The notes beneath the pieces were generated by a model. It was not told where the DNA came from. It did no database searches and saw only the letters and a list, made by a program, of their open reading frames with translations. From contig CM041197.1 of assembly GCA_023078555.1 (NCBI GenBank), positions 10,536,552 through 10,600,551 on the forward strand: DNA of 64,000 nucleotides, written 5' to 3'. The DNA is from Ulva prolifera. Lineage: Eukaryota > Chlorophyta > Ulvophyceae > Ulvales > Ulvaceae. Made by a program: the position numbers and the translations under genes. Every line of letters begins with the position of its first letter. Positions within the stretch are counted from its first letter, which is position 1. This document shows, piece by piece, positions 19,579-31,300 of the stretch.

Positions 19579-20925
19579 ATGGAGCACCAACAGAACCCAA
19601 TGAATGCTGTCCGCAAGCTGAAGCGGGACGGCGACTATCGCATGTGGGCGGTGCATTTTGAAGCCTCTATGGTGACCATGGACTGCGAGCGCTGGCTCAC
19701 AGAGGAGCCAGACGTTGCAGTACCGGCTACAGTCCGGGAGGACGTCAACGCCAAAAGCAGAATGCTGCTGACGGTAGATGACAGGGGATTGATGAAGATC
19801 ATCCAACGCGCTGTCACTGCATGCCATGACGGCGTAGGAGAGTGTGCGGGCTGAGTTAACGCTCTAAGCGGAATTGCAGCTACGCCAGCCACTCATGGAG
19901 AACCAGCTGAACGCGATGCAGCAAGGGTCGACAGAGACCTGCGTGCGGTTCGCGGAGCGTGTGCTGGAGGTGCTTGAGAAGCTCGAAGACACGGACTTTG
20001 AGGCGGCGGATCAGCTGGCCGTGAATGCTTTTGTGCGAGGACTGCGAGACTCGGCAGAGAAGGGGTCTCTAGTGCTGATCTTGACCCCGCATGTGGTGTC
20101 TGGATTCAGCCGGGTCGTCACGGAGCTGAAGTCTGCGACGCGCCTTCTGGAGAGGGCCCGGGAGCAATCTGCGCACAAGGACAGAGAAGGGCGTGCGATG
20201 CAGTCTGAGGCCGACAAGCCAAGGAGGGAGACGAGAAAGTGCTTCAACTGCGGAAAGCAAGGGCACATTGCGAAGGACAACAACCTGTCCAAGAAGGAGA
20301 AGCCTGGCGCAGCAATGATGGCAGTATGCGAAGCGATGGCCACAAGTGTGCTAGGGGGCGATGGCCGGCGGGGAATGTTGTACGATAGCGGCTGCTCACA
20401 CCACAGCGTCCACGATATCAGCGCAGTTCGCAACAGTTCGCAGAGACCCAGCGAGACCAAGAGAGTGGTGCTGGGAGGCGGGGAGGGGCATGACGTGCTC
20501 TGCGAAGGCGAAGTGTGGCTAGGCGGAGGACTACATGGCGTGGTTGAGCTTCGTTCTGTGATGTGCGTGCCAAGCATGAAGGTCAATCTGCTGTCGGGGC
20601 ACTTGGCCACCGAGGCGGGACACGAGTGCTGGCAGCGAGGCAAGAAGTGCTGCATCATCGACGCAGAGGGCTACGTGGTTCTGAGGGGCCACAAGAATGC
20701 ACGTCTGTACAGGCTTGACTGCTACGTGATGTTTGCGGCCGCACCTTCGCAAGCTGCGGCACATGTGGTTGTGTCAGCAGAGACATGGCATCGGCGCCTG
20801 GGACATCCGGGCCGCAACGTGGTGCGGGAGATGGCTACAGCTTCAGCACACCCGGGCCTAGGCTTGGCGAACAGAATCGCCATCGTTTCAGGTTCAAGCC
20901 ATGGGCAATGTACGTTCAAGCGTTT
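19579..20925 (+). pseudogene. Ty1/copia gag-protease-integrase N-terminus, frameshifted and truncated
   Basis: The first frame (19579-19854) begins MEHQQNPMNAVRKL and has a W..HFEASM gag-like start. Reading then shifts to a second frame from about 19860. That frame continues gag, then a zinc knuckle (CFNCGKQGHIAKDN, last Cys replaced by Asn), the aspartic protease motif YDSGCSHH (about 20380-20403), and the GAG-pre-integrase motif WHRRLGHPG (about 20789-20815). Copia-like sequence stops near 20925 before the integrase catalytic core; RT and RNase H are absent. The single frameshift, the lost zinc ligand and the truncation mark it as non-autonomous. Confidence 0.85.
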
Positions 20926-21645
20926 CATTTTCGCATGTTTACACATGTTGATCTGTGACGATTATACGCATCACGATGATTCTCTATCGGTGTCAGATGC
21001 TGCGTGACCGCATTCAAATGTCGTCTGCAGGTTGAAACACAAATCAAACGGTGAAGTTTTTACATTCGTATACGCTGGAGATACGTAAACTATTCAGGTT
21101 AGTGTCGAGCTTGTGTTGTGTGTTGCGGACCAGCCAATGAATCGGTTGCTGAATGCTTCCGAATTGGGCAAGCTGGGGAGTCCGCAGCTTGCCCAAACCT
21201 GAACCGGAATGGAGTTGTCTTTCAAGTTGACGCCACCCATGTGTCCGCTTTGGTGAACTGCCATAGCTATAGGTTGCCCTGTGTGCAGTTGTGGAGAGCA
21301 TCGAGCATGTGCGAGCCACATCCACAACGGTCACGGCGTATGATCGCCCCGTGTGCAGGTGTGGAGCAGAATTTCGTATGTGGATATTTGTGAGGCAACT
21401 TCATATGGTTGTATGCTGTGATGTTCAAGGTGGCTCAATGTTCTTGATCTGGTATGAAGCTGGCTCCATGTTACATCTGTTCCGAGGCATTGCATTGACT
21501 ACTCACGTTGCGAACTCTGCAGTACGTTTGAGTGCTCGGCTTAAATTGTTGTGGCCTATGCTGATCATGAGAGATTAGATGATTACAACATCCATTGCAT
21601 GGCAGGTATGTCTCGCAGCTTCCAGCATTTGCTAGCCTATGCTAG
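20926..21645. other. Stretch with no recognised gene
   Basis: Short frames only. A near-duplicate phrase, CCGTGTGCAG.TGTGGAG, occurs at about 21279 and 21348, hinting at a local tandem duplication. Confidence 0.4.
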
Positions 21646-21935
21646 CACCGGCGTGCCAGAGCGGGCTGAGTGCATAACAAAGAGGTTGCAGTGTGCTGCA
21701 GTGAGCAGCTGCGGTGCATGGTAAGCAGCGCTATTGGAAGACAGCTTGTCATGTGGCTGCTTCAGCACAACTAAGTGTGGCCATGCTGAAGGGTGTGGCA
21801 CGCACATGCTTGACTTCTGTGGCCACAGGCAGCAAGCCATCAAGGTAGTGCAGGGATCAGCGCTGCTTTGGGAAAGACTGCCTGTCTAGCCGCTTCAGCA
21901 TAGCCACATGTGGTCATGCGCATGACAGATATATC
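21646..21935 (+). mobile_element. Internal fragment of the CACTA family
   Basis: Matches the right-central part of both CACTA elements (about 31710-31990 in A and 34925-35200 in B), including GCCAGAGCGGGCTGAGTGCAT and the CTTCAGCA...TGCTGAAG palindrome. No terminal repeat accompanies it, so it is a truncated relic. Confidence 0.7.
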
Positions 21936-22424
21936 TGCCGTTTATTCATTGTTGAGAGCGCAGATGGTACCTCAGGCGGTATCGCGGCCTGCAGCGGTCT
22001 AGACATTGCGGTCATTGAAATACGCTGTTGTTGTAGATGCACGGTCTCTTATCTACCATGCGAATGACCATTGTGACGTAGACGAGGAGCTGCTACGCTG
22101 TAACGTAGGTCCTGCTAACGGCAATGAAGTGTCGCTGCTACAATGTACTGCGTGTGGATGCCAGGTTCACGGCTGTGCACATTCTGATGAAGACTACTGG
22201 ACGGCGCTCCGCTATGAAGCACTTGGAAGTGAGATCAGCATGACATGTACGATCCATGTTGTTACCATAATAGAATCATGTTAACAACAGTGGTGGCTGG
22301 GTGTCTGTACCTAGTCATTGGCACTACCATGCCGGGTTCCGCATCAACTGCACATGCTGCGCGGATCAATGCCCAATACACCAACCCACAAGCACTCCGT
22401 AGCCTGTGACAGTAGCATTGTCAC
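21936..22424. other. Stretch with no recognised gene
   Basis: A 92-codon plus frame (22006-22284) has several Cys and His residues but no recognised domain. Confidence 0.35.
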
Positions 22425-22690
22425 AGGTTTGCCAGTGGCAGCCTAAGCTCCTTCACAAGAAATCCGGCATGCTCACAGAAGCGGGAAATCAGCATGCACG
22501 TGCGCCATATTCAGCCAGCACCAACCCAGCCTTGGGCTGCTGGAGTTCAAACTGCACAGTTCACTGCACATGTGAGTTGATGAATGAATATGCAGCTCAG
22601 GTGTGCCAGTGGCCGCCTCAGCCGCTGCACGAAAAATCCGGCATGCTTGTAACAGCTGCCATGTGTAACATGTACAGCTGCACCCAGGGA
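22425..22690. repeat. Two-unit direct repeat, ~174-bp period
   Basis: CAGGTTTGCCAGTGGCAGCC at about 22425 and CAGGTGTGCCAGTGGCCGCC at about 22598 start similar ~65-bp blocks, each running to AATCCGGCATGCT. Confidence 0.6.
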
Positions 22691-23289
22691 ATGGTGGGAC
22701 GTGTGGTTCGTGGACAAAAAATTGAACTCTGTGTATAGCAGGTTGACATTGGAGAGGAGTCTATGCCGGTAGCAAAGGTATTTCTGCACAGATCAGTGTC
22801 ACGAGTCGCGACGCGTTTGGGTTTGATGCAGTTTACATCCACGACTCTTTATTCTTCCCACGATAATTTTATCCAAGTATGATTTGGTGTGAAACACCGC
22901 ATCAAGGTGATTTAATTCCTACACACATTTCTGACTTGCTAGCTTTCGAGGTAAGCATCAGCAAGGCTGGTGTCCCCAATGCCGGAGAACAAAATTTGGT
23001 GTAGGCAAACCTACTCCCCACATCCCTCTTAATTTGAGACCTGTACACTAGGGAAAGGGGGGGGTTGGGGGACGGGCACATCCATCATGGATACACAGGT
23101 TCCACGCAGGTTTGCGCAAATCCACGCAGGAGGCCAGCGCCCCACAGGGTCACCCCGGAACGGTTGGGAACCCATGCTGGACTGCTTCACCGCGTGCCTT
23201 GGAATACTAGTGGACCACGTTGGCGTGGCGGCTCTCTCGTGCCAACATGGCCCAACTGCAGCCATAGCGGACTACATTGTCACCAAGGT

Positions 23290-23690
23290 GGTGCTGTGTC
23301 TGGGCCATTGTGCATGCGACATGTAATTGGAACCATGATGGGCTGTTGGAACCTCCACTATGGTGAGGGTGACTTGTGCAATGGTGTGCATTACCTCAAA
23401 CAACCACAGTGGTGAGTGGCTCTGACCATTGTGGTACTGAATTGAGGCCGGGCCACGCCATGGGGTGCAGCTCTCACCATCATGGCAGCACTAGTGGCCA
23501 CTGTGCGTACAACATGTAATTGTAACCATTACGGGTTTTTGGAAACTTTACTACGGTGAGGATGACACGTTCTATGGTGCACGTTGCCTCAAACATCCAC
23601 GGTGGTGCACATCTCTGACCATTGTGGGACTGCCTTGAGGCCAAGGCAGGGCATGGGGTGCAGCTCTCACCGTCGTGGCAGCACCAGTAG
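23290..23690. repeat. Two-unit diverged tandem repeat, ~191-bp period
   Basis: GGCCATTGTGCATGCGACAT and GGCCACTGTGCGTACAACAT begin two aligned units (GTAATTG at 23325 and 23516). Each continues through a GGGGTGCAGCTCTCACC block. Confidence 0.7.
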
Positions 23691-26641
23691 ATGGAAAGAC
23701 ATAGCTGTGTGCAGCTGTCATGATCATGTCAACTTTCGGATGCCTCCTTGTGCAAATGGGGTAGGTGTGGCTGCACGTGTCAAAACACATGCACTACCAG
23801 AATGCAGCAAGTCTCTACAGCTACTACATATTCTGATGCTCTATACCTTCATGTTACTTCAGTACACTGCAAACACAAACACAAAACAGCTGCAATTCTG
23901 CACAGCTTTGTAGCCCCATCGAATTTTGACATTCTGCAAAGCCATGCTGCTTCCTGACCATATTTATAGCAGGGAATGAACCTCATCAGGGCCTGATCGC
24001 TGTGGTAGGGCTGCCTCAGATCATTGCTACTGGCTGTAGAGCACCTGGAACTGCCACAATTGTTATGCAAGCCTGGAGGTCACATGCAAGACATCAGGGC
24101 AGGACTGATTCCAGCCTACCCCAGATCCCAAATGGATTTACACGTATTCAGGTTTGGTGATGTATGCATGTTTCATAAGGAAGTTGTGCCATGAAGTGAA
24201 GCTGTGATGTTCTAATGTATATGCATAGCCATCGTCTAGCGTATGCCGTACGCCACAATAACCTCAGGCATTCCATCACATTAAGCTGCTTTACCCTTTT
24301 GTGTACAGGATGATGTTGCCCTCACTGATGCCTCAGTCCAGCAAGAGGACTGGCCCATGACACAGCACAGCGGCACTGGATGCAGTGCCCACAGTGATGC
24401 CAGAATCACTACGTCACGTCGTGTCATGATCACGGTGATCATGGCACTGGGGAGAACAGTTTCATGGCCCTGGCAGAACACGAAGCCTTGTATCCGTGCA
24501 TAATGTTACAATTGACAGCAATCGCCCACACCACAAATGCTCACTACCTGATCATCGCTACTGCTAGTCAAGCTGGTGCCTCAATAGCTTGACACGTGCA
24601 TGATTGCCATGACTGCAGCTAGCCACATATGACTTTTCATAAGGTGAACCCAGTTGCACAGCTTCCCAGGCTTGGCAGCTATTGTAATCAGCTATTGTAG
24701 GCATTTGAGATCTGCATAATGCAGCCGGCTCCTCAACCTGCAAAATAAAACACTACATCATTGAGTCGGACATCTGCGTCTTAGACAAGATCATGCACAC
24801 GTTTCATGTCGAGGCAGCATGATCTATTTTGGAACGTCGACTCGAATCTATGGCATCAAGCCATTTGCAGACACGCTAAGCATATGCCTGCACATCATGC
24901 GATGACACTGTATTTCACAGCATCTGCTAGACCTAGGGGGCTGCGACGGAGGCGGAACATCACTTGTGAGATCAGCCAGCATAAGCCCAAATGCCACACT
25001 CCTCAGTAGGGAAGGACCGCATACCTGAGAGATTAACCACTGTCTTTAATCGCAATGTTTCAGAGATTTCCTCTCGTTTGGTGACCACAGCTTGCATCTG
25101 GCATGTATCAAGTGTGTGGCCAGCACGGAGTGAAGCAGGTGTACACAGCTCAGGCCCACGCAAGCTGCCGACCTATGTTATCGCTAATTCAGCTGTCATA
25201 TACCGATTGAGACAGGATCGGTTTGCGGGGAAGTACGAGACGCATGCTCAACGATGTACAACATTTTGCCCGAGCATCACACGCCTTTTCTGAATTCGCA
25301 TTACGGCCTTGCACGACATTGTGATCAGAACGAGAATCACAAAGCAGTTCTGATCGTCAGCGGGCAGCATGCGTCCGGGCGTTCCTGGCGTATGCGGTGC
25401 AGCCTCCGCCAATTCGCTTGTCGCGGTAATGCGCATGTGGCGCCGGGGCCAAATCGGCGACAATGCCAGTGGTGATCGAAGACATACGACCTTTATATGT
25501 CAGGATCACGAACTCACCGACGATTATTCTCTTCCTTGGTATATATCTGCGGGTATACGTGGGCTTTGCCGCGGCCCGTTACTACTGCGCAGCCACTCTC
25601 CTGCTGGCACAAAGCACTTACGCCAAGAGGCAGACTCGGATCATTTGTTGAACTGTGTACTCGCATTTGATCACTGTTGAGAAGTACATGATAGCTGCAG
25701 CGTTGCGTGGTATCCGGTACGTCATTATCAGCGTCCGCATTGTTACGCAAGCACTGTTGACCACCGCATTGCCACAGCTCTGCAAGGGAGCGTGTCACAC
25801 AGCGCAAACGCGATCATGTATCCTTTGTAGGTTATTGATGCGGTGCGCCTTCTTCTTCAAGGTTGTGAGCACCTGCGGATGCACGACGTGATGCTGACTG
25901 AGCTGTCCGTCGCTTCACATGCGCGCCGCAATCTGATAACTGTAAAATGCGCAGATACTGACATGAAGCCGCTCGCAGCTGCATGGGGAAAGGTCATGTG
26001 GGAACCACTCTTAGCTGACCTGGATGGATGGTATATGCACTATTGTTACGACCTCTTCATCGTGTGCAGGGGACAGATTTCCTTGACTCAAGAATGCGGC
26101 AGGAGATAAAAATTCGCTGAATATTTGCCACCGCCAGGGTTTGAAGCTGCTCTGCCTGCGCTGCCTGCAATGGGGTCCTGTGTTACCATGCAATGTCAAT
26201 CTGAATCCCGGACCACATTTGTGACATGTGCTCCTCTTACTGACTTCAGCTGAGTGCAGGATCTTGGTGCAAATTAGGACCGTTCAAAGCCAGGTATGTG
26301 CTTTTAGTATTGCATCTCAGCCACCCGCTTTGCTGTGAATATGCCCTGCACCTCTATCTGCCAAGAATTCTGGCATGAACAGGCTGCAGAACATAGAACA
26401 AATACAGAGCCTTCACAGCTGAGCTAGGTTTGCATGTGTGCTCGGACATCTCTTGCGTGTCTTGCGACCATCGTGGCATGCGAACGCAGTGCAATCATCA
26501 CTTTGTTGTGACTTGAGCTTGCTGCACAATGTTATTGACAATGACCATTGCCTTGCATTGGAATCGGGCGTGATTGCGTCCTCACAGCCTCCGACGCGGT
26601 GCAGTGAGCAGCGGCACGCAGGAATACAGGGCCTACCGCCA
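23691..26641. other. Long stretch with no recognised gene
   Basis: Frames on both strands are short and lack domain-like composition. Short exons could be hidden but cannot be supported from sequence alone. Confidence 0.35.
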
Positions 26642-26666
26642 AGTCGCGCACCCGGGGTGCGCGACT
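26642..26666. repeat. 11-bp perfect inverted repeat with 3-nt loop
   Basis: AGTCGCGCACC and GGTGCGCGACT flank CGG. It is GC-rich and stable; its role is unknown. Confidence 0.8.
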
Positions 26667-28306
26667 GTTGGTGCGCGATAGAAATGCGAATCAAAAGTTT
26701 TCGAAAAGAGCTCCAAATGGCATAATTACACGTCTACATTGTCTATATGTCTCTTCTGTGTAACATGGAACAATTCTGAGGTCGATCGGGTCCCATTTGG
26801 TCAAGTTACGAACGTTATTATGAATCACCTCGTTTCGGCTGTCCGGCATATCAGCCCCAAAAGGCGAGCCCGGGGATGCAGATACGACCCTGATGACTTT
26901 GAGATAGGCGATGATGTCGTCTGTGTGCGTTCGGGGTGCCGGTTGGTGGGCGCCTGGGCACTTACATGCGTGAGGCGATCTGAACCAGGTAGCCCCTGTT
27001 CGCGGTATCTGCAAGACCTCTCGCGCTAGAACTGTCGCGCACCGATCCTTAAGCAACAGTGTGACTTGCTGGAAGCTATTGGGACCGAGGGCTAGTGTAT
27101 GCTCGGTATGTACGTTGGAATCTAGCGTGTGTCTTGGCTGTTGTGGTTGAGTGATGCTGCCACACGTTGCAGCATAACTCCTGAAGTCGGCATCAGCGGG
27201 TGGTATTCTTAACATATTACTCTGTAGATGGCACAACGTCTCTATCGCAGTCAGTTGGGGTTTGTTTGGTAGCAGGGAGTGACGTGCAGATAGTGCCCGC
27301 CATACAAGACATGGCGCCTACGAAGCAATGTTCCGGCGTCATCCTCTCCCACCGGTCGTCACTCGGATGTGTTTCCATTGATTTTTGTTTTTCAGCGGTA
27401 CGTCCTTCCTGAGATGGTGTCAGTGCCACGCTGAGGCGTGCCGTGTTGTCCGATCAGCGCAATCTTCTGCACGTATCACAGCGCAGCTAGGAGCCCTGTG
27501 CTACCCCCGCACGCCGTCCTTCAAACATATCGACTAATGGCACTATCAGATGGTATAGTGTACGGGACTGCTGACTTCGCGGCCGTGTGTGTCACCTGCT
27601 TCATTCGCGTTTACTCTGTGTTGGTGCCTTGGGGCTGGACACACCGCCCGCCCGGCTGAATCGGTGTCCGTGTGTTGCATACAGACTCTACTTGGTGAAA
27701 GGAATTGACTCGCGGGTCGTGTTTGTGCACTTGCATGGCTCGCGCACCTGCTGTCTGCTCACCCTGTGTATCTGCCTTCCCCACATTTAGACGGGTGCAC
27801 CTACGCGGTGAGCTGCACGACAGCAGGGTGCACGATTCAGGTGAGCCAACAGCAACAGTACAATTGATGAAATAATTCAGTGGTTCATACAGTAGCATTA
27901 CCACATGTACACTCGGTAGTCGAATTTACATTGACCACTGTCAGCCATCCACCCAATCACCCATCATCGGCCAGGCCGTGGTACCAGTCCAATCGCGGGG
28001 CAGCAGCTATCCATCGCACACATCTACAGCTACCAAGGGGAATTTATCAATCAACACACAATCCCACTAACATCGCATGGACAACCACTGCCAAGTTGGG
28101 TGAGGTAGGATCAATCCTGAAGAGTGTCGTCTTGAAGCACCGTATGAATGATAAAAAAATAGATATAATCTGAGCAGTCTTGGCAAACTGCATAAGCATA
28201 AGAGTCTCAGTACGGTCAGATGTCGCACAAATAGCAATCGTGCCGTAAACGAGAACTTCATTCCCCAACATTACGTACAAGGGGTATCTGCTTACCTCTG
28301 CAGACC
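26667..28306. other. Stretch with no recognised gene
   Basis: A plus frame (26739-27029) and a longer minus frame (26691-27236) overlap. Neither shows recognisable motifs. This stretch lies 3' of the minus-strand gene that ends at 28307. Confidence 0.35.
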
Positions 28307-31300
28307 TCATTTGCGCGAACGTCTGGATTTCTTGGCTTCTGTCTTTCCTTGGTTGCGTGGTTTGCGCTTGGGGGCAACGGGAGGTGAAGCATTGTCCTCG
28401 ACAGCCTGGTGTGCCTGATCTGCGGCCGTTGCTGCCACCTGCCAGCACAACTCCCTTGTTGATTGGAGCCAGTGTCCTGTCACACCTTACAGTCATAAGC
28501 AACCGCATGCATCAGCAAGTTGGAGTTGTACCTCGGTTGATATGCCTGTAGCTGATAACCCAGCTGTCTCTGGTTCATGTGTCGATTCCAGCTTCTCGGA
28601 CGCGGCGACTTCGGTGAAATGTGTAGAAGACGATCCTTGCTGCAGCGCCCGTTTGCCTTGTTTCACAGTTTCTGATCTGCGTTGGACGCGCTGTGCTCTG
28701 GCACTGGTTGAAGCGCCACCTCGTGTTTCGGCTTCATCGCCCGAGTCCAGCTCTTGGTCTGATGGCATTATGTCTTCGAGATCATCAGCCTCTTCCTGGA
28801 TAACCACGCCCGCTTGGACTGGGGTAGTGTGGGCCAGAAGCTCAATGAAAGTCTGCAGCTGTGTGGGGGCAGGCATTCCATGGGCTTCGAATAGCTCCTC
28901 CTGCATCATGAAAGGGTTGACCAAATTCAGCAAGATGCCGAGTGCCGGTCCGTAGCATCGTAGGGGAGGGGGCTGACCACAAAGGGCATCATCTCCACGA
29001 GCATCAGGACGCCCGCAACGAGCATGTAGCCACTCTTGGGCCCCTTGACTTCAATGTCCACAATTAACTTCTTTGCCGGGTGATGCAGACTCACAGGTGT
29101 CACGTCGGTGGCATCGTTGCCCGTCTCTTCTGTGGCCTCGTCGGTCTCGTTGCCTGCTTCTTCTTGCGATTTGTCGACCGGCACACATGTCTTCTCAGCT
29201 GGGTCAGGAAGGGGCACCCTCCAAACAAGCAAATTGTGTAAGTCACGGAAGAGGTGGAACCCTGCGGGTGCATTTTCACCATGGGCCATGAACAATTTGG
29301 CAAGGGTGCAATGCTTCTTGTTCGCCAGAAGGGCTCTGTCTGTCTGGTTCTCGGGTTTGGGGATGGCGCGATCAGAATGCCAGAAAGCAAAGGGACACTC
29401 CGGCGAGTTGTCGCCGAGGGCTCCCCACTCCACAGGCCACAGCAGCAAGTCTGCATACTTCAGAGCGCTGTCACACCCCTTCACTTCTGGCATGGTGTGC
29501 ACCCGTTGCGTGTCCATGGTAGTGTCCTCCAGAAACGTCTCGATGAAAGCGAGATACAACGCTCTGAGACCCTGCATGGTGCTGCCATGTAGCAAGTGTT
29601 CATGATTGTGCATGCACATGTAGTTCAGTCGAATAGCATTGTGCACTCGGATCTTTGCATGCAATTCAATGCGCCCTTGTGCGACTTTGCTGCAAGTACA
29701 AACTGCGTTTGCATCGGGACACACCATTTCTGTAGATTCTGAAGCAGCCATTCCGGCCAGAGCTGTACGCAGGGCAATTCTGTACTGCTTGGCGTCTTTG
29801 CCCTTCCCGACCTCGGCACTGGTGTCCACAGCACCTTGGAGAGCTGTCTTGACACTAGCAGCACCGAGTTGTCCTTACAGCAGCACCACGCGATCCTTAC
29901 GTATGGACGTCCGAATACCATCCTTATGACGTCCATGTGACTTACACGAGCCATACGGGCGACAGGGCTGCAGCACAATGTCCGTAAGGACACATGATGT
30001 GGTCATTAAGGGTAGGACCAGACTGGGCTGGAATTGGGACACACATTGCTGCTCTGTATGGACCGAATAGTGCCCAGCTTGTGGCAGGAACAGTGGGAAG
30101 CTGTGAGGACAAAGTGAGGAGCTGGTCAGGCTCAAGCGGCGACAGTTGTATACGCCGTAGTCGTGATCATGGAGTATGTACATCTCGTACTACAGTTACT
30201 GTATGCCGTGGTGGCAATGTAATCTGTCAAGAACTGCTCCCCTATGTGATCAGACAGCAATGGGGACAGGCGAGGTGAGCCTGAAGTGTCAGAACTGGTC
30301 ACAAACCCAACAGTACTAGTGTTGCCACTTGACATTATACAAGACTGTTTCATCATGAACACCGACGTGCAGCACATGCCATGAATTGTGATCGGACGAT
30401 CCCTGCGCCCATAATGTCGATGCTGTCCGAACACCAGCAGCTCAAGGCGCTTGAATGCGAGGCCAGATGCTTGCGCTTCGCTCTCTAGATTCATCCATGA
30501 TAGCGAAGTATGCTCGCGATGGGTCTACTGTGTCCTTTGGTGGGCGGCAGGCGTGCCTGCGCCAGACATGGGGTAAGCCTGTCGCCACCGAACCTCAGGA
30601 GTGGCGCGGTGCCGCATGAACAATGAAGTGACACAGCGCAAACAACCACATAAAGCAACGAACGCATGTACGTCCGATGAATCGCTTTGGCATATCGTTC
30701 ATTATAATTAATTAAGCAAGGTGCAGTTAGGCACGCGTAACGCTGTGGCACAGTAGCGCGGGTGGCACGATTGGTAGCGATCGAGCCAGAGTATGTCTTG
30801 GACCGTATCGATTGCAGTTCCGTACTAATCACAGAAATATTCTTCCAGTGAGGAGCGTGATCGCGAGCGTGTTGCTCTCAGTTCGCGGTACTCTTGTTAG
30901 CAGCAGCTGAAGAAACTCTCCACCGATGCCTAGGCCACAACGATCCGCTGTCCCGGTTGTACCTGAGGTGAGACCATGTAACACTGACGACTAAACGTCT
31001 TTTTGGTTTGTGATTGCAGTGCACAGGTGTCTGGAACAGGCGTGCGACGGTGATGCACGACTGCACACGTCGAACACATCGCATCATCGGTCGACGTCTG
31101 ACTTTGCAGCGCAACAATCCTTTCTTCAAGTAATTTGAAAGTTTTTTGTCAACAGTCCAGCAAGGGTAGCCGATTCCAGTGAAAAGCACCGCTGTAGTTG
31201 CTGGTCAGCGCATAGGTCCTAGCACATGTCCATCCAACGCAGACCCGCATTCACAGGGAGGTGATGCACTGAGTTATCTTTTCTGTCGAGCCCGTGCAAC

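Noticed and set aside
26691-27236. A 181-codon minus frame
   Set aside because: No recognisable motif, no splice support, and an equally long opposite-strand frame overlaps it.
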